64,000 nt of DNA from Actinotalea soli (GTDB taxonomy: Bacteria > Actinomycetota > Actinomycetes > Actinomycetales > Cellulomonadaceae). Position numbers and translations under genes: made by a program. Of this stretch, positions 1 through 8,537 are shown piece by piece (within the stretch, counting starts at the first letter, position 1; the number at the start of each line of letters is the position of its first letter). Below the pieces are notes generated by a model, which was given only the letters and a program-made list of their open reading frames with translations, was not told where the DNA came from and did no database searches. The DNA is taken from contig NZ_JAGEMK010000012.1 in the NCBI RefSeq assembly GCF_017565425.1, positions 1 to 64,000 on the forward strand. The letters are read 5' to 3'.

Positions 1-60
1 CCCCCGGCCGGGCCGCGGGGGGGGGGGGGGGGGCCGCGGGCGGCCGGGCGGGGGGGGGGG
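1..60. repeat. G-homopolymer low-complexity edge
   Basis: Two uninterrupted G runs, 17 bases at 17-33 and 11 bases at 50-60, sit in otherwise pure G/C sequence. Nothing like this recurs elsewhere in the window. It lies just downstream of the binding-protein gene that ends at 83, so it replaces the expected terminator region. An assembly or sequencing artefact at a contig edge is the most likely explanation; a real G-rich terminator or quadruplex is the alternative. Confidence 0.6.
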
Positions 61-82
61 CGCGGCCGGGCCCCGGGCGTCC

Positions 83-1735
83 TCAGGCGTTGTCTTCCTG
101 GAACCGCTCGTGGGCGGCGTTCATGATGTCCACGAAGGCCTGCATGTTCTGGCCCTCGAGCTCGGAGACGTACGCGTCCCACTCGGACAGGTCACGCTGG
201 CCGGTGATGAAGGCCAGGGTGTTCTGCGTGACGTAGTCCGCGAGGGCCGTCTGGTAGAGGCTGGCCTGCTCGCGCTCGATCTCGTCGAGCGGGGCCGGCG
301 GGTCGAGCGGTGCCTGCTCCTTGCTCGACATGGCCTCCTGCCACTCGACCTCCTCCTCGCTGATGTGCGTGCGCACCAGGTCGGTGGTCGAGCCGTGAGC
401 CAGCGAGAAGACGCCGTTGAAGAACCCGTAGTCGGTCTGCAGGTTGGTGGTGCCCTCGGGGTTCTGGCCCAGGAAGTCGACGTCGTCGGCCAGCACGCGG
501 GTGCCGTCGGCATCCCGCTCGAAGGTCTCGCCCTCGACGCCCCAGCGGGCGAACTCGAGGCCCTCGTCGGAGTAGAACAGCCAGTCCAGGAACTGCAGGG
601 TCGCGACGAAGTTCTCCTTCTCCGCGGCCCCCGAGGAGATCATGAAGCCGTTCTCGATCCGCAGGCCGCCCATGACGTCCCCCGCGGGCCCCTCGGGCGC
701 GCGGATCTTCATGAGCTCGTAGGTGCCCTCACCGAGGGTCTCGTCCATGCTGGTCCGGTGGCCGATGAGCTCCTGGGAGTTCGTCGTGATCGCGAAGGAC
801 TGCTCGTTGATGAGCTTGGCGATGGCCTGGTCGTCGTCCTGGGTGAAGCTCTCGGGGTCGAGCAGCCCGTCCTCGACGAGCCCGGTGAAGTACTCCACCA
901 GGTCGCGGTACTCGTCCGTCGCCCCGGCGTACACGTACTCACCGGCGTCGTGGTCGAAGACCGTGCCGTCCCCGTAGCCCCAGCCCGCGACGGTCCCGAA
1001 GGAGGCCGAGGCGAAGTTCATCAGAGCCTGCCCCTCCCACCGGTCGGACATCGCGTACTGCGTGCCCTCGTGGTCCTTGACTGCCGCGAGGGTGTCGGCG
1101 AACTCGTCCCAGGTCTGCGGCTCCTCGAGGCCCAGCTCGTCGAGGACGTCGGTCCGCATCCCGATCGTGTAGTCGTAGCGCAGCTCCTCGTACACCCCGG
1201 GCAGCAGGTAGTACTTGCCGTCCTCCTGGCGCAGGGTGTCGATCTCCTCCTCCAGGCCCCACTGCTCGACCCGGTCCTGGTAGTGCGGCATGAGCTCGAC
1301 GTAGTCGCTGATCGGCAGGATCGCGCCCGAGGCGACGAACTGCGCCTCCTGCCCCGGATAGGTCACCGAGATGACGTCGGGGGCGTCACCTGCGCCGATG
1401 AGGACGCTCTTGCGCTGGTCCCAGTCCGACAGCGGCGCGGTCGTCAGGTCGAAGGTGACGTTGTTGGTCTCGGCGAGGTGCTCGAAGAAGAGCCACTGCT
1501 CGTCGAGCGGGTAGTTCGGGTGGTCGCGGTAGAGCACCTCGATCTCGATCGGCTCCGTCGCGACGAAGGTGTCGCCGACGCCGAACTCCTCCATCGCGCC
1601 CACGTCGCGGCCGTCGAGCTCCTCAGCATCGGGGCCGTCGACCGGCCCGTCGTCCTCGCTCGTGCACGCCACGAGGCCGAGGGCGAGAACTCCGGCGGTC
1701 GCACCTCCGACGAGGCGCCTGCGTGTGGTGGTCAT
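83..1735 (-). CDS. ABC transporter extracellular substrate-binding lipoprotein (LipO type)
   Basis: Probable sugar-binding lipoprotein that delivers an oligosaccharide to the two permeases encoded just downstream. Residues 1-24 form a signal peptide with a twin-basic/triple-Arg start (TTTRRR), a hydrophobic core and a lipobox ending LVAC at Cys24, so the mature protein is lipid-anchored outside the membrane. The length of 550 residues and the pattern of the remainder fit the large LipO-like family 1 extracellular binding proteins that partner LplB/YtcP permeases. The ATG at 1735 has AAGGGA five bases upstream. It is probably the first gene of a four-gene set with permeases and a GH3 glycosidase on the same strand; no ATPase gene is present, so a shared ATPase of the MsiK type would have to energise it. 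The ligand is inferred only from context. Confidence 0.9.
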   Translation of the reverse strand: MTTTRRRLVGGATAGVLALGLVACTSEDDGPVDGPDAEELDGRDVGAMEEFGVGDTFVATEPIEIEVLYRDHPNYPLDEQWLFFEHLAETNNVTFDLTTAPLSDWDQRKSVLIGAGDAPDVISVTYPGQEAQFVASGAILPISDYVELMPHYQDRVEQWGLEEEIDTLRQEDGKYYLLPGVYEELRYDYTIGMRTDVLDELGLEEPQTWDEFADTLAAVKDHEGTQYAMSDRWEGQALMNFASASFGTVAGWGYGDGTVFDHDAGEYVYAGATDEYRDLVEYFTGLVEDGLLDPESFTQDDDQAIAKLINEQSFAITTNSQELIGHRTSMDETLGEGTYELMKIRAPEGPAGDVMGGLRIENGFMISSGAAEKENFVATLQFLDWLFYSDEGLEFARWGVEGETFERDADGTRVLADDVDFLGQNPEGTTNLQTDYGFFNGVFSLAHGSTTDLVRTHISEEEVEWQEAMSSKEQAPLDPPAPLDEIEREQASLYQTALADYVTQNTLAFITGQRDLSEWDAYVSELEGQNMQAFVDIMNAAHERFQEDNA

Positions 1736-1796
1736 GACTGTCCCTTCCGTCGAGCATCAGTGGTCGTAGCAGGGAGTGCAGGTCGTGGCTCCTCGA

Positions 1797-2756
1797 TCAC
1801 CCCTTCACCGACCCGAGCATCACGCCCGAGACGAAGTACTTCTGGATGAAGGGGTAGAGGCAGATGATCGGCAGGACGGTCAGCACCATCGTCACCGACT
1901 GGATGTTGGAGGCGACCTGCGTCATGCCGTCCGAGGAGCCGCCGGCCACCGAGGTGGCCGTCGTCGCCCCCGCGATGAGGTTCCGCAGGTAGACCGTGAC
2001 CGGGTACAGGCGGGCGTCGTCGAGGTACAGGAACGCCTGGAACCACGAGTTCCAGAAGGACACCGCGTAGAAGAGCACCATCGTCGCGATGACGGCCTTG
2101 CTGAGCGGCAGCACGATCCGCAGCAGCGTCCGGTAGGTCCCCAGGCCGTCGATCGCGGCGGCCTCCTCGAGCTCGTCAGGCATGTTCTCGAAGAAGGCCT
2201 TCATGACGAGCAGGTTGAACACGCTGATGGCGTTCGGGATGACGATCGCCCAGATCGTGTTGGTGAACCCGATCGCGTTGATGAGGACGTAGTTGGGGAT
2301 CAGGCCGCCGTTGAAGAACATCGTGAAGACCGCGACCATGATGAAGAAGTTGCGTCCCCGCAGGTTCTTCTTCGAGATCGCGTAGGCGTAGGTCGTGGTG
2401 AGGACCATCGCGATCGTGGTCGCCACCACCGTGTAGACGACCGTGTTCCGGTAGTTGATCCAGAACATGTTGTCCGCCATGACGGTCCGGTACGTCTCGA
2501 CGTTGAACCCCCGCGGGACGAGGTTGACCTGCCCCGCGTTGATGAACCCCTCGCTGCTGAAGGACTGCGCGATGATGTTCGCGAAGGGGTACAGGGTGAT
2601 CGCCATGACCCCGGTGAGCACCAGCACGTTGATGACGGTGAACACCTTGTAGCCGCGGCTGTCCTTGACGGTCGTGGGCGTGGGCCGCTCGAGCCGGCGG
2701 GCCAGCCTGGTCGGGTCCGGGGCGCCGGCCTGGTCCTTGAGTGCGCTGTCGGTCAC
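1797..2756 (-). CDS. carbohydrate ABC transporter permease (YtcP-like)
   Basis: Inner-membrane permease of a CUT1-type sugar importer, 319 residues with about six membrane helices. The EAA loop that docks the ATPase is visible as EEAAAIDGLG followed by LLRIVLPLS near residue 205. The start is taken as the GTG at 2756, which overlaps the stop of the preceding permease as GTGA; a much longer upstream reading frame to 3149 would run antiparallel in sense to that permease and lacks conserved sequence. The C-terminus FVSGVMLGSVKG is the typical YtcP ending. It forms a heterodimer with the product of the adjacent gene and receives substrate from the lipoprotein encoded at the end of the cluster. 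Confidence 0.92.
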   Translation of the reverse strand: MTDSALKDQAGAPDPTRLARRLERPTPTTVKDSRGYKVFTVINVLVLTGVMAITLYPFANIIAQSFSSEGFINAGQVNLVPRGFNVETYRTVMADNMFWINYRNTVVYTVVATTIAMVLTTTYAYAISKKNLRGRNFFIMVAVFTMFFNGGLIPNYVLINAIGFTNTIWAIVIPNAISVFNLLVMKAFFENMPDELEEAAAIDGLGTYRTLLRIVLPLSKAVIATMVLFYAVSFWNSWFQAFLYLDDARLYPVTVYLRNLIAGATTATSVAGGSSDGMTQVASNIQSVTMVLTVLPIICLYPFIQKYFVSGVMLGSVKG

Positions 2757-3772
2757 CACAGGCTCGTCCCCACTAGTCGTCGCGAGATCGCGTTCGCGGA
2801 CAGGATCAGCGTCAGCCCGATGAGGGACTCGAAGAGCCCGATGGCCGTCGCATAGCTGAAGTTGCTCGAGAGGATCCCCACGCGGTACAGGTACGTCGAG
2901 ATGACGTCGGCCGTCGGGTACGTGAGCGGGTTGTAGAGCAGCAGGACCTTCTCGAAGCCGACGGCCATGAAGGTGCCGATGTTGAGCACGAGCAGGGTGA
3001 CCATGGTCGGCCGGATGCCCGGCAGCGTGATGTGCCAGGTCTGCTTCCAGCGGTTCGCCCCGTCGATGCGGGAGGCCTCGTAGAGCTGCTGGTCGATCGT
3101 CGTCAGGGCAGCCAGGTAGAGGATGGTTCCCCAGCCGACGGTCTGCCACACCTCGGAGCTGATGTAGATGGTGCGGAACCAGTCGGCCCGCTGCATGAAG
3201 TTGACCGCGTCACCGCCCACGGCCGTGATGACCTGGTTGATCGTCCCCTGCACGGAGAAGATCTGGAACACCATGCCCGCGACGATCACGATCGACATGA
3301 AGTGCGGCAGGTAGCTGATGGTCTGCACGAGCCGCTTGAACCAGATCCGCCGGACCTCGTTGAGCAGCAGGGCCAGGATGATCGGCAGCGGGAACACGAT
3401 GAGCAGCCCGAGCGCCCCGAGGATCAGTGTGTTCTGGAAGACCTCCCAGAACTTGGCGTCGTTGATGAAGAGCTCGACGTAGCGCAGCCCCACCCACTCG
3501 TCACCGAAGATGGAGCTCCCCGGCCGGAACCGCCGGAAGGCGATGACGTTCCCGGCCATCGGCATGTACCGGAAGATCAGCAGGAAGATCAGCGGCAGCA
3601 CCAGCAGCGAGTACAGCTGCCAGTCGCGCCGCAGGGTCTTGCGCCAGCTGCGCTGGGGGTAGGCGCCCCGGGAGGTCCGGGCGATCGCGACGGCGGCCGC
3701 TCCGTCGGAGAGGGTGCCGGTCGCCTGCCCTCCCGCGGGGGAGGAGGCCTCGAGGTTCTGCGGGGTGCTCAT
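2753..3772 (-). CDS. ABC transporter permease (LplB-like)
   Basis: Second permease subunit, 339 residues. After a ~40-residue polar N-terminus the sequence shows the LplB hallmark: a Trp/Arg-rich stretch (SWRKTLRRDWQLYSLL), a first helix, and then YMPMAGNVIAFRRFRPG. The EAA loop reads YEASRIDGANRW with TWHITLPGI. The ATG at 3772 overlaps the stop of the glycosidase gene upstream (ATGA), and its own stop overlaps the GTG of the YtcP-like permease, so the three genes are translationally coupled. LplB/YtcP/LipO systems in Gram-positive bacteria import complex oligosaccharides; the specific substrate here is not readable but the GH3 neighbour suggests beta-glucosides or hemicellulose oligomers. 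Confidence 0.92.
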   Translation of the reverse strand: MSTPQNLEASSPAGGQATGTLSDGAAAVAIARTSRGAYPQRSWRKTLRRDWQLYSLLVLPLIFLLIFRYMPMAGNVIAFRRFRPGSSIFGDEWVGLRYVELFINDAKFWEVFQNTLILGALGLLIVFPLPIILALLLNEVRRIWFKRLVQTISYLPHFMSIVIVAGMVFQIFSVQGTINQVITAVGGDAVNFMQRADWFRTIYISSEVWQTVGWGTILYLAALTTIDQQLYEASRIDGANRWKQTWHITLPGIRPTMVTLLVLNIGTFMAVGFEKVLLLYNPLTYPTADVISTYLYRVGILSSNFSYATAIGLFESLIGLTLILSANAISRRLVGTSLW

Positions 3773-6162
3773 GCCGACGCCCCGCCCCGGGCAAGCAGCG
3801 CGGGCTCGTCGTGGCTGGGCTCGTCGTGGGCGTGGACCTCGACCCGGGTGGAGGCCCTGACGTGCCCGACCGCCCGCTCGGCTCCGACCATCTCCAGGGT
3901 CACGACCTCCTCGACCTGCTCGCTCGACCGCGCCACGCGCAGCTCGACCACCCCGGGCTCGACCACCCGTCGGCCGCGCAGCCCGGTGAAGGAGGCGACG
4001 TCGGCCGGGACGGTGAAGCGGACCCGCGCCGCCGCCCCGGGCTCGAGCTCGACGCGGGCGAAGCCCACCAGCCGCACCACCGGCTGGACGACCTGGGCCG
4101 CGACGTCGTGCAGGTAGAGCTGGACGACCTCGGCCCCGGCACGGTCCCCCGTGTTGCGCACCGTCACCTCGACGGTGGCCTCACCGTCGACCGCCCACCG
4201 GTCTGAGCCCGCGACGCTGCCCTCGCCGTGGACCTCCGACCAGGCGAAGGAGGTGTAGCCGAGACCGTGACCGAAGGGGTAGAGCGGGGTCGGGTCCACC
4301 TTCGAGACGCCGCTGCGCCGCGCGAGCGGGGCCGCGATGTAGGTGCCGGGCTGGCCCGAGACCTCGCGCGGGAGGCTGACCGGCAGCCGCCCCGAGGGGT
4401 TGATCTGCCCGGTGAGGATCTCGGCGACCGCCTGGCCGCCCCGCTGCCCGGGGAAGAACCCCTGCACCACCGCCGCGGACCTCTCGGCCAGGTCCCCCAG
4501 GGCGTAGGGCCGTCCCGTGAGCAGGACGAGGACCACCGGGGTCCCGGCGTCGAGCACCGCGCGGACCAGGTCCTCCTGGACACCGGGCAGTCGCAGGTCG
4601 GTCGCGTCGCACCCCTCCCCCGAGGTCCCGCGTCCGAAGAGGCCCGCCTGGTCCCCCACCACGACGACAGCGACCTCGGCCGCGCGGGCCGCGGAGACGG
4701 CCTCCTCGATGCCGGACCGGTCGTCCCCGGTGATCGCGCAGCCCCGGACGTGGTCCGCGGTGGCATCGTCACCGGCGTGGAGCTCGACGAGCTGCCCGAG
4801 GACCGAGGGGATGTCGATGCCCATCGCGTGGTCCGGGTGGCGCACCCCGACATGGGCCGGGAAGGAGTAGCACCCGAGCATGCCCATCGGGTCGTCCGCG
4901 AGGGGGCCGAGGACGGCCAGGCGTGCCCCGGGCCGCAGCGGCAGGGTCCCGTCGTTCTCGACCAGGACGACGGCGCGTCGCGCGATCTCCAGGGCGACCG
5001 TCTGCCGCTCGACGTCGTCGAGCCGGGCGTCAGCGGCCCCGTCGGGCACGGGCTCCCAGCCGGCGTCCAGGAGGCCGAGCTCGCCCTTCTGGGTCAGGAC
5101 CCGGCGCAGCGCGCGGTCGACGAGCTCGAGCGGGACGCGCCCCTCCTCGACCCCCGTGCGGAGGAACCCTCCGTAGGCGTGCACGCTGGGCAGCTCCACG
5201 TCGACCCCCGCCCGCAGGGCCAGGTGCGCGGCCTGCTCGAGGTCGGCGGCGACGGCGTGCAGGGTGTGGAGGAAGGCCACGCCGTAGTAGTCGGCGACCA
5301 CCGTGCCCGCGAATCCCCACTCCTCGCGCAGCAGCTCGGTCAGGAGGCGCTCGTCGGCCGCCGCCGGGACCCCGTCGACGTCGGCGTAGGAGTGCATGAC
5401 CGAGCGGGCCCCACCCTCACGCAGGGCCGCCTCGAAGGGCGGCAGGATCACGTCTGCCATCTCGCGCGGGCCCATCGGGACGGGGGCGAGGTTGCGGCCT
5501 GCCCGGGAGGCCGAGTAGCCGGCGAAGTGCTTGAGGGTCGCGACGACCCCTGCCCCCTCGAGGCCGCGGACGTAGGCCGCGCCGATGGTCCCCACCAGGT
5601 GGGGGTCCTCGCCGATGGTCTCCTCGGTGCGCCCCCACCGGTAGTCGCGGGTCACGTCGAGCACGGGGGCCAGGCCCTGGTGCACGCCCACGGACCGCAT
5701 GGACTCCCCGATCTGACGGGCCATCTGCTCCACCAGGCCGGGGGAGAACGACGCCCCCCAGGAGAGGGGCACGGGGTAGGCCGTGGCCTGCCAGGCCGCG
5801 AAGCCGGCGAGGCACTCGTCGTGCACCTGGGCCGGGATGCCGAACCGGCTCGCGGCGACGACCTGACGCTGGGAGCGGGCGAGGGACTCCGCACCGAGCA
5901 CCGGGTCGACCGGGGCGGTGCCGAAGGGGCGGGTCAGCTGGCCGAGGCCGTGGCGGATGACCTGGTCCCAGGCGGGGACCTGACCGGTCATGTCCCCCTG
6001 GTGCGGAGCGACGTCACCTCCCTCGGCGTCGGCGCCGACCCACAGCCCCACCAGCTGGGCGAGCTTCTCGTCGAGGGTCATCGCGGACACCAGGTACTCG
6101 ACCCGGTCGGCGAGGGACCGCGACGGGTCCTGCCCGGGGTGCGAGGGGGGTCGAGCGGTCAT
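3769..6162 (-). CDS. glycoside hydrolase family 3 beta-glucosidase/xylosidase
   Basis: Retaining exo-glycosidase of family GH3, 797 residues, without a signal peptide and so presumably cytoplasmic. The N-terminal TIM barrel begins at RVEYLVSAMTLDEKLAQ, includes RWGRTEETIGEDP and the KHFAGYS segment, and carries the likely nucleophile Asp near residue 291 in VVADYYGV. The alpha/beta sandwich carries the acid/base region GTSGEGCDATDLRLPG, and a fibronectin-III-like C-terminal domain follows. The start is placed at the ATG at 6162 because GGAGGA lies seven bases upstream; the ATG at 6180 has no such site. The gene overlaps the LplB-like permease and probably hydrolyses the oligosaccharides that the transporter imports. 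Operator-like motifs lie immediately upstream. Confidence 0.92.
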   Translation of the reverse strand: MTARPPSHPGQDPSRSLADRVEYLVSAMTLDEKLAQLVGLWVGADAEGGDVAPHQGDMTGQVPAWDQVIRHGLGQLTRPFGTAPVDPVLGAESLARSQRQVVAASRFGIPAQVHDECLAGFAAWQATAYPVPLSWGASFSPGLVEQMARQIGESMRSVGVHQGLAPVLDVTRDYRWGRTEETIGEDPHLVGTIGAAYVRGLEGAGVVATLKHFAGYSASRAGRNLAPVPMGPREMADVILPPFEAALREGGARSVMHSYADVDGVPAAADERLLTELLREEWGFAGTVVADYYGVAFLHTLHAVAADLEQAAHLALRAGVDVELPSVHAYGGFLRTGVEEGRVPLELVDRALRRVLTQKGELGLLDAGWEPVPDGAADARLDDVERQTVALEIARRAVVLVENDGTLPLRPGARLAVLGPLADDPMGMLGCYSFPAHVGVRHPDHAMGIDIPSVLGQLVELHAGDDATADHVRGCAITGDDRSGIEEAVSAARAAEVAVVVVGDQAGLFGRGTSGEGCDATDLRLPGVQEDLVRAVLDAGTPVVLVLLTGRPYALGDLAERSAAVVQGFFPGQRGGQAVAEILTGQINPSGRLPVSLPREVSGQPGTYIAAPLARRSGVSKVDPTPLYPFGHGLGYTSFAWSEVHGEGSVAGSDRWAVDGEATVEVTVRNTGDRAGAEVVQLYLHDVAAQVVQPVVRLVGFARVELEPGAAARVRFTVPADVASFTGLRGRRVVEPGVVELRVARSSEQVEEVVTLEMVGAERAVGHVRASTRVEVHAHDEPSHDEPALLARGGASA

Positions 6163-6181
6163 CTGCGTCCTCCGCCACATC

Positions 6182-6222
6182 GTTGTGTCGCAACTATCGA
6201 CATCTGTGTCGACAACTTCGAC
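6182..6222. promoter_or_regulatory. candidate LacI-family operators upstream of the GH3 gene
   Basis: Between 20 and 60 bases upstream of the glycosidase start are an inverted repeat GTTG-N5-CAAC (6182-6194), the near-palindrome GTGTCGACAAC (6206-6216), and two copies of AACT[A]TCGAC (6192-6201 and 6214-6222). The same AACT-TCGAC core occurs at 6367-6376 in front of the divergent lacI gene. LacI-family repressors usually bind central-CG palindromes, so these are reasonable operator candidates. The assignment is inference. Confidence 0.5.
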
Positions 6223-6351
6223 CGACCGTAAGCCGCTCGATGACTGCCGTCAAGCCCTCGGATTCCGCTTTCCCGCGACTTGATGGTGAGCCAGGTCACG
6301 CGCAGCAGAGGTTCGGGCAGCAGGATCTCGCCGCGGGGCCCTCCGCGCTGC

Positions 6352-6388
6352 TACCGTGATCGGCAGAACTTTCGACGTAGTTTCGACG
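6352..6388 (+). promoter_or_regulatory. lacI promoter with operator-like direct repeat
   Basis: A TAnnnT box (TACCGT, 6352-6357) is followed 12 bases later by a direct repeat TTTCGACG at 6370-6377 and 6381-6388, the first part of AACT-N8-AGTT dyad sequence. A repressor bound here would sit just downstream of the expected transcription start, as in autoregulated LacI-family genes. The shared AACT/TCGAC core links it to the sites at 6182-6222. Confidence 0.45.
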
Positions 6389-6437
6389 AGACGGTCTGCT
6401 CGTCGCCCTGCCGTCGCCCACCGAGTGAGGACCGTGC

Positions 6438-7460
6438 ATGCCCGCAGCCACCCGGACGACCATCGCCGGCATCGCCGCCGAGGTGGGCGTCTCCGTGCCT
6501 ACTGTCTCCAAGGTCCTCAACGGCCGACCCGACGTCGCCCCGGCGACCCGTGCCCTGGTCGAGGAGAGCATCGCCCGCCACGGCTACCAGCGCCGCGAGG
6601 CCAAGGGGAAGCGCCGCTCCGCGCCGCGTCTCGTCGAGCTCGTCTTCCACGAGTACGGCGCGCCCTGGGCGGTCGAGATCATCCGCGGGGTCGAGGCCGT
6701 CGCGGGCCCGGCCCGCGTGGGCGTGGTGCTGTCCGAGCTCGGCGGTGAGCACCGCCCCCGCCAGGAGTGGCTCGACGACGTCCTCGCCCGTCGACCCCTG
6801 GGCGTCATCCTCGTGCTGTCCGACCTCGGCGCGGAGCAACGACGCCAGCTCGAGACGCGCTCGATCCCGTTCGTCGTCGTCGACACCGCCGGCGAGCCGC
6901 CCCCCGGGGTGCCGACCGTCGGCTCGGCCAACTGGAACGGCGGCCTCGTCGCCACGCGGCACCTGCTGGGGCTCGGGCACCGCCGGGTCGCGGTCATCTC
7001 CGGGCCCTCGGACGTGATGTGCAGCCGCGCGCGCATCGACGGGTACCGCAGCGCCTTCGACGAGGCCGGGGTGCCCTTCGACCCCGAGCTGGTCCGGTAC
7101 GGCGACTTCTTCGTCGGCGGCGGGTACCGGCACGGACGCGAGCTGCTCACCCGCCCCGACCGCCCCACCGCGATCTTCGCAGGCAGCGACTTCCAGGCCC
7201 TCGGCGTGCTCCGCGCCGCCCGCGAGCTGGGCCTGCGCGTCCCCGAGGACCTCTCGGTCGTCGGCTACGACGACCTGCCCATGACCGAGTGGATCGGCCC
7301 CGCGCTCACCACCGTGCGCCAGCCCCTGCTCGAGATGGCCAGCACCGCGACCCGCATCGTGCTGAGCCTGGCCGAGGGCGAGCAGCCCTCCAACCTGCGG
7401 ATCGACCTGGCCACCGAGCTCATCGTGCGCGAGAGCACGTCGGCTCCCCCCTCCATCTGA
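6438..7460 (+). CDS. LacI family transcriptional regulator
   Basis: Sugar-responsive repressor, 340 residues. The N-terminal helix-turn-helix is plain: TTIAGIAAEVGVSVPTVSKV followed by the hinge-helix region LNGRPDVAPATRALVEESI. The rest is a periplasmic-binding-protein-like ligand domain with the late conserved VVGYDDLPM near residue 275. GAGGA lies six bases before the ATG. It is transcribed divergently from the ABC importer and GH3 genes and in the same direction as the esterase that follows, so it most likely controls the whole locus, with an oligosaccharide as inducer. Confidence 0.93.
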   Translation: MPAATRTTIAGIAAEVGVSVPTVSKVLNGRPDVAPATRALVEESIARHGYQRREAKGKRRSAPRLVELVFHEYGAPWAVEIIRGVEAVAGPARVGVVLSELGGEHRPRQEWLDDVLARRPLGVILVLSDLGAEQRRQLETRSIPFVVVDTAGEPPPGVPTVGSANWNGGLVATRHLLGLGHRRVAVISGPSDVMCSRARIDGYRSAFDEAGVPFDPELVRYGDFFVGGGYRHGRELLTRPDRPTAIFAGSDFQALGVLRAARELGLRVPEDLSVVGYDDLPMTEWIGPALTTVRQPLLEMASTATRIVLSLAEGEQPSNLRIDLATELIVRESTSAPPSI

Positions 7461-7501
7461 CCGGCGCCCGGCGGCGCTCACCCCTCACGCGACGGAGCAT
7501 G

Positions 7502-8506
7502 ATGGCCCTCTTCGACCTGCCCCTCGACCAGCTCGAGCAGTACCGGCCTCCGGTCGAGGAGCCCGACGACCTCGACGCCTTCTGGGCCCGGCACCTCGAC
7601 GCTGGACGGACGCGGCCCGTGCTGCTCGCGGCCGAGCGGGTGGACACTGCCCTGACCGGGGTCGAGACCTGGGACGTGACCTTCGCCGGGGACGCCGGCC
7701 ATCCGATCAAGGCCTGGTTCACCCGCCCCGCCGGCACCGACGACGTCGTGCTGCCCGCAGTGGTCGAGTACCTGGGCTACGGGCGAGGGCGGGGCTTCCC
7801 GCAGGAGCGCCTCACCTGGGCGACGGCGGGGTACGCGCACCTCCTCATGGATACCCGTGGCCAGGGCGGCCAGCACGGCTCGGGCGGCTCGACCCCGGAC
7901 CCCGTGGGCTCCGCGCCGAGTGCGCCGGGCTTCCTCACCCGTGACGTGCACGACCCCGAGACGTACTACTACCGACGTCTCGTCATCGACGCGGTACGGG
8001 CCGTGGATGCGGTGCGGGCCCTGCCAGGGGTCGACCGCGAGCGGGTCAGCGTGGTGGGCAACAGCCAGGGCGGCGGGCTGGCCCTGGCCGTCTCGGGCCT
8101 GGTGCCTGACCTCGCCGCCGTCGTGGCGAGCGCGCCCTTCCTGTGCCACGTGCGCCGAGCCCTGGCGATCACCGACGCCGAGCCCTACGCCGAGCTCACG
8201 CAGCACCTCGCGGTGCACCGCGAGGCCGAGGAGCAGGCCCTGCGCACCGTGGCCTACGTGGACGGCATGCACCTGGTGCGGCGGGCACGAGCAGACGTCC
8301 TCGTCGCGACGGGGCTGCGCGACACGGTCTGCCCACCGTCGACCGTCTTCGCCGCGTACAACCACTACGGAGACCTGGCTCGGGACGCCGGCGAGGCCGG
8401 GCCAGACCGTGAGATCGCCGTCTACCCCTACAACCACCACGAGGGCGGCGAGGGATTCCACCTCGACCGTCAGCTGCGGTGGCTCCGGGCGCGGGTCCTG
8501 GGCTGA
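7502..8506 (+). CDS. acetylxylan esterase / cephalosporin-C deacetylase family hydrolase
   Basis: AXE1-family alpha/beta hydrolase, 334 residues, predicted cytoplasmic because no signal peptide is present. The N-terminal FDLPLDQLEQYRPP is typical of the family. The nucleophile elbow GNSQGG carries the catalytic Ser near residue 183; the Asp lies in DTVCPPST and the His in NHHEGG close to the C-terminus. These enzymes remove acetyl groups from xylo-oligosaccharides, which fits the neighbouring oligosaccharide importer and GH3 enzyme. Two adjacent ATGs are possible (7499, 7502); the second gives better spacing to GGAG at 7494-7497. It follows lacI by 41 bases and is probably co-transcribed with it. 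Confidence 0.88.
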   Translation: MALFDLPLDQLEQYRPPVEEPDDLDAFWARHLDAGRTRPVLLAAERVDTALTGVETWDVTFAGDAGHPIKAWFTRPAGTDDVVLPAVVEYLGYGRGRGFPQERLTWATAGYAHLLMDTRGQGGQHGSGGSTPDPVGSAPSAPGFLTRDVHDPETYYYRRLVIDAVRAVDAVRALPGVDRERVSVVGNSQGGGLALAVSGLVPDLAAVVASAPFLCHVRRALAITDAEPYAELTQHLAVHREAEEQALRTVAYVDGMHLVRRARADVLVATGLRDTVCPPSTVFAAYNHYGDLARDAGEAGPDREIAVYPYNHHEGGEGFHLDRQLRWLRARVLG

Positions 8507-8537
8507 TCACGGCGGGCCCGGCGGGCTCGGCGACCTC

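Noticed and set aside
110-1849. 579-residue plus-strand open frame
   Set aside because: Antisense to the binding-protein gene, which has a lipobox and ribosome site.
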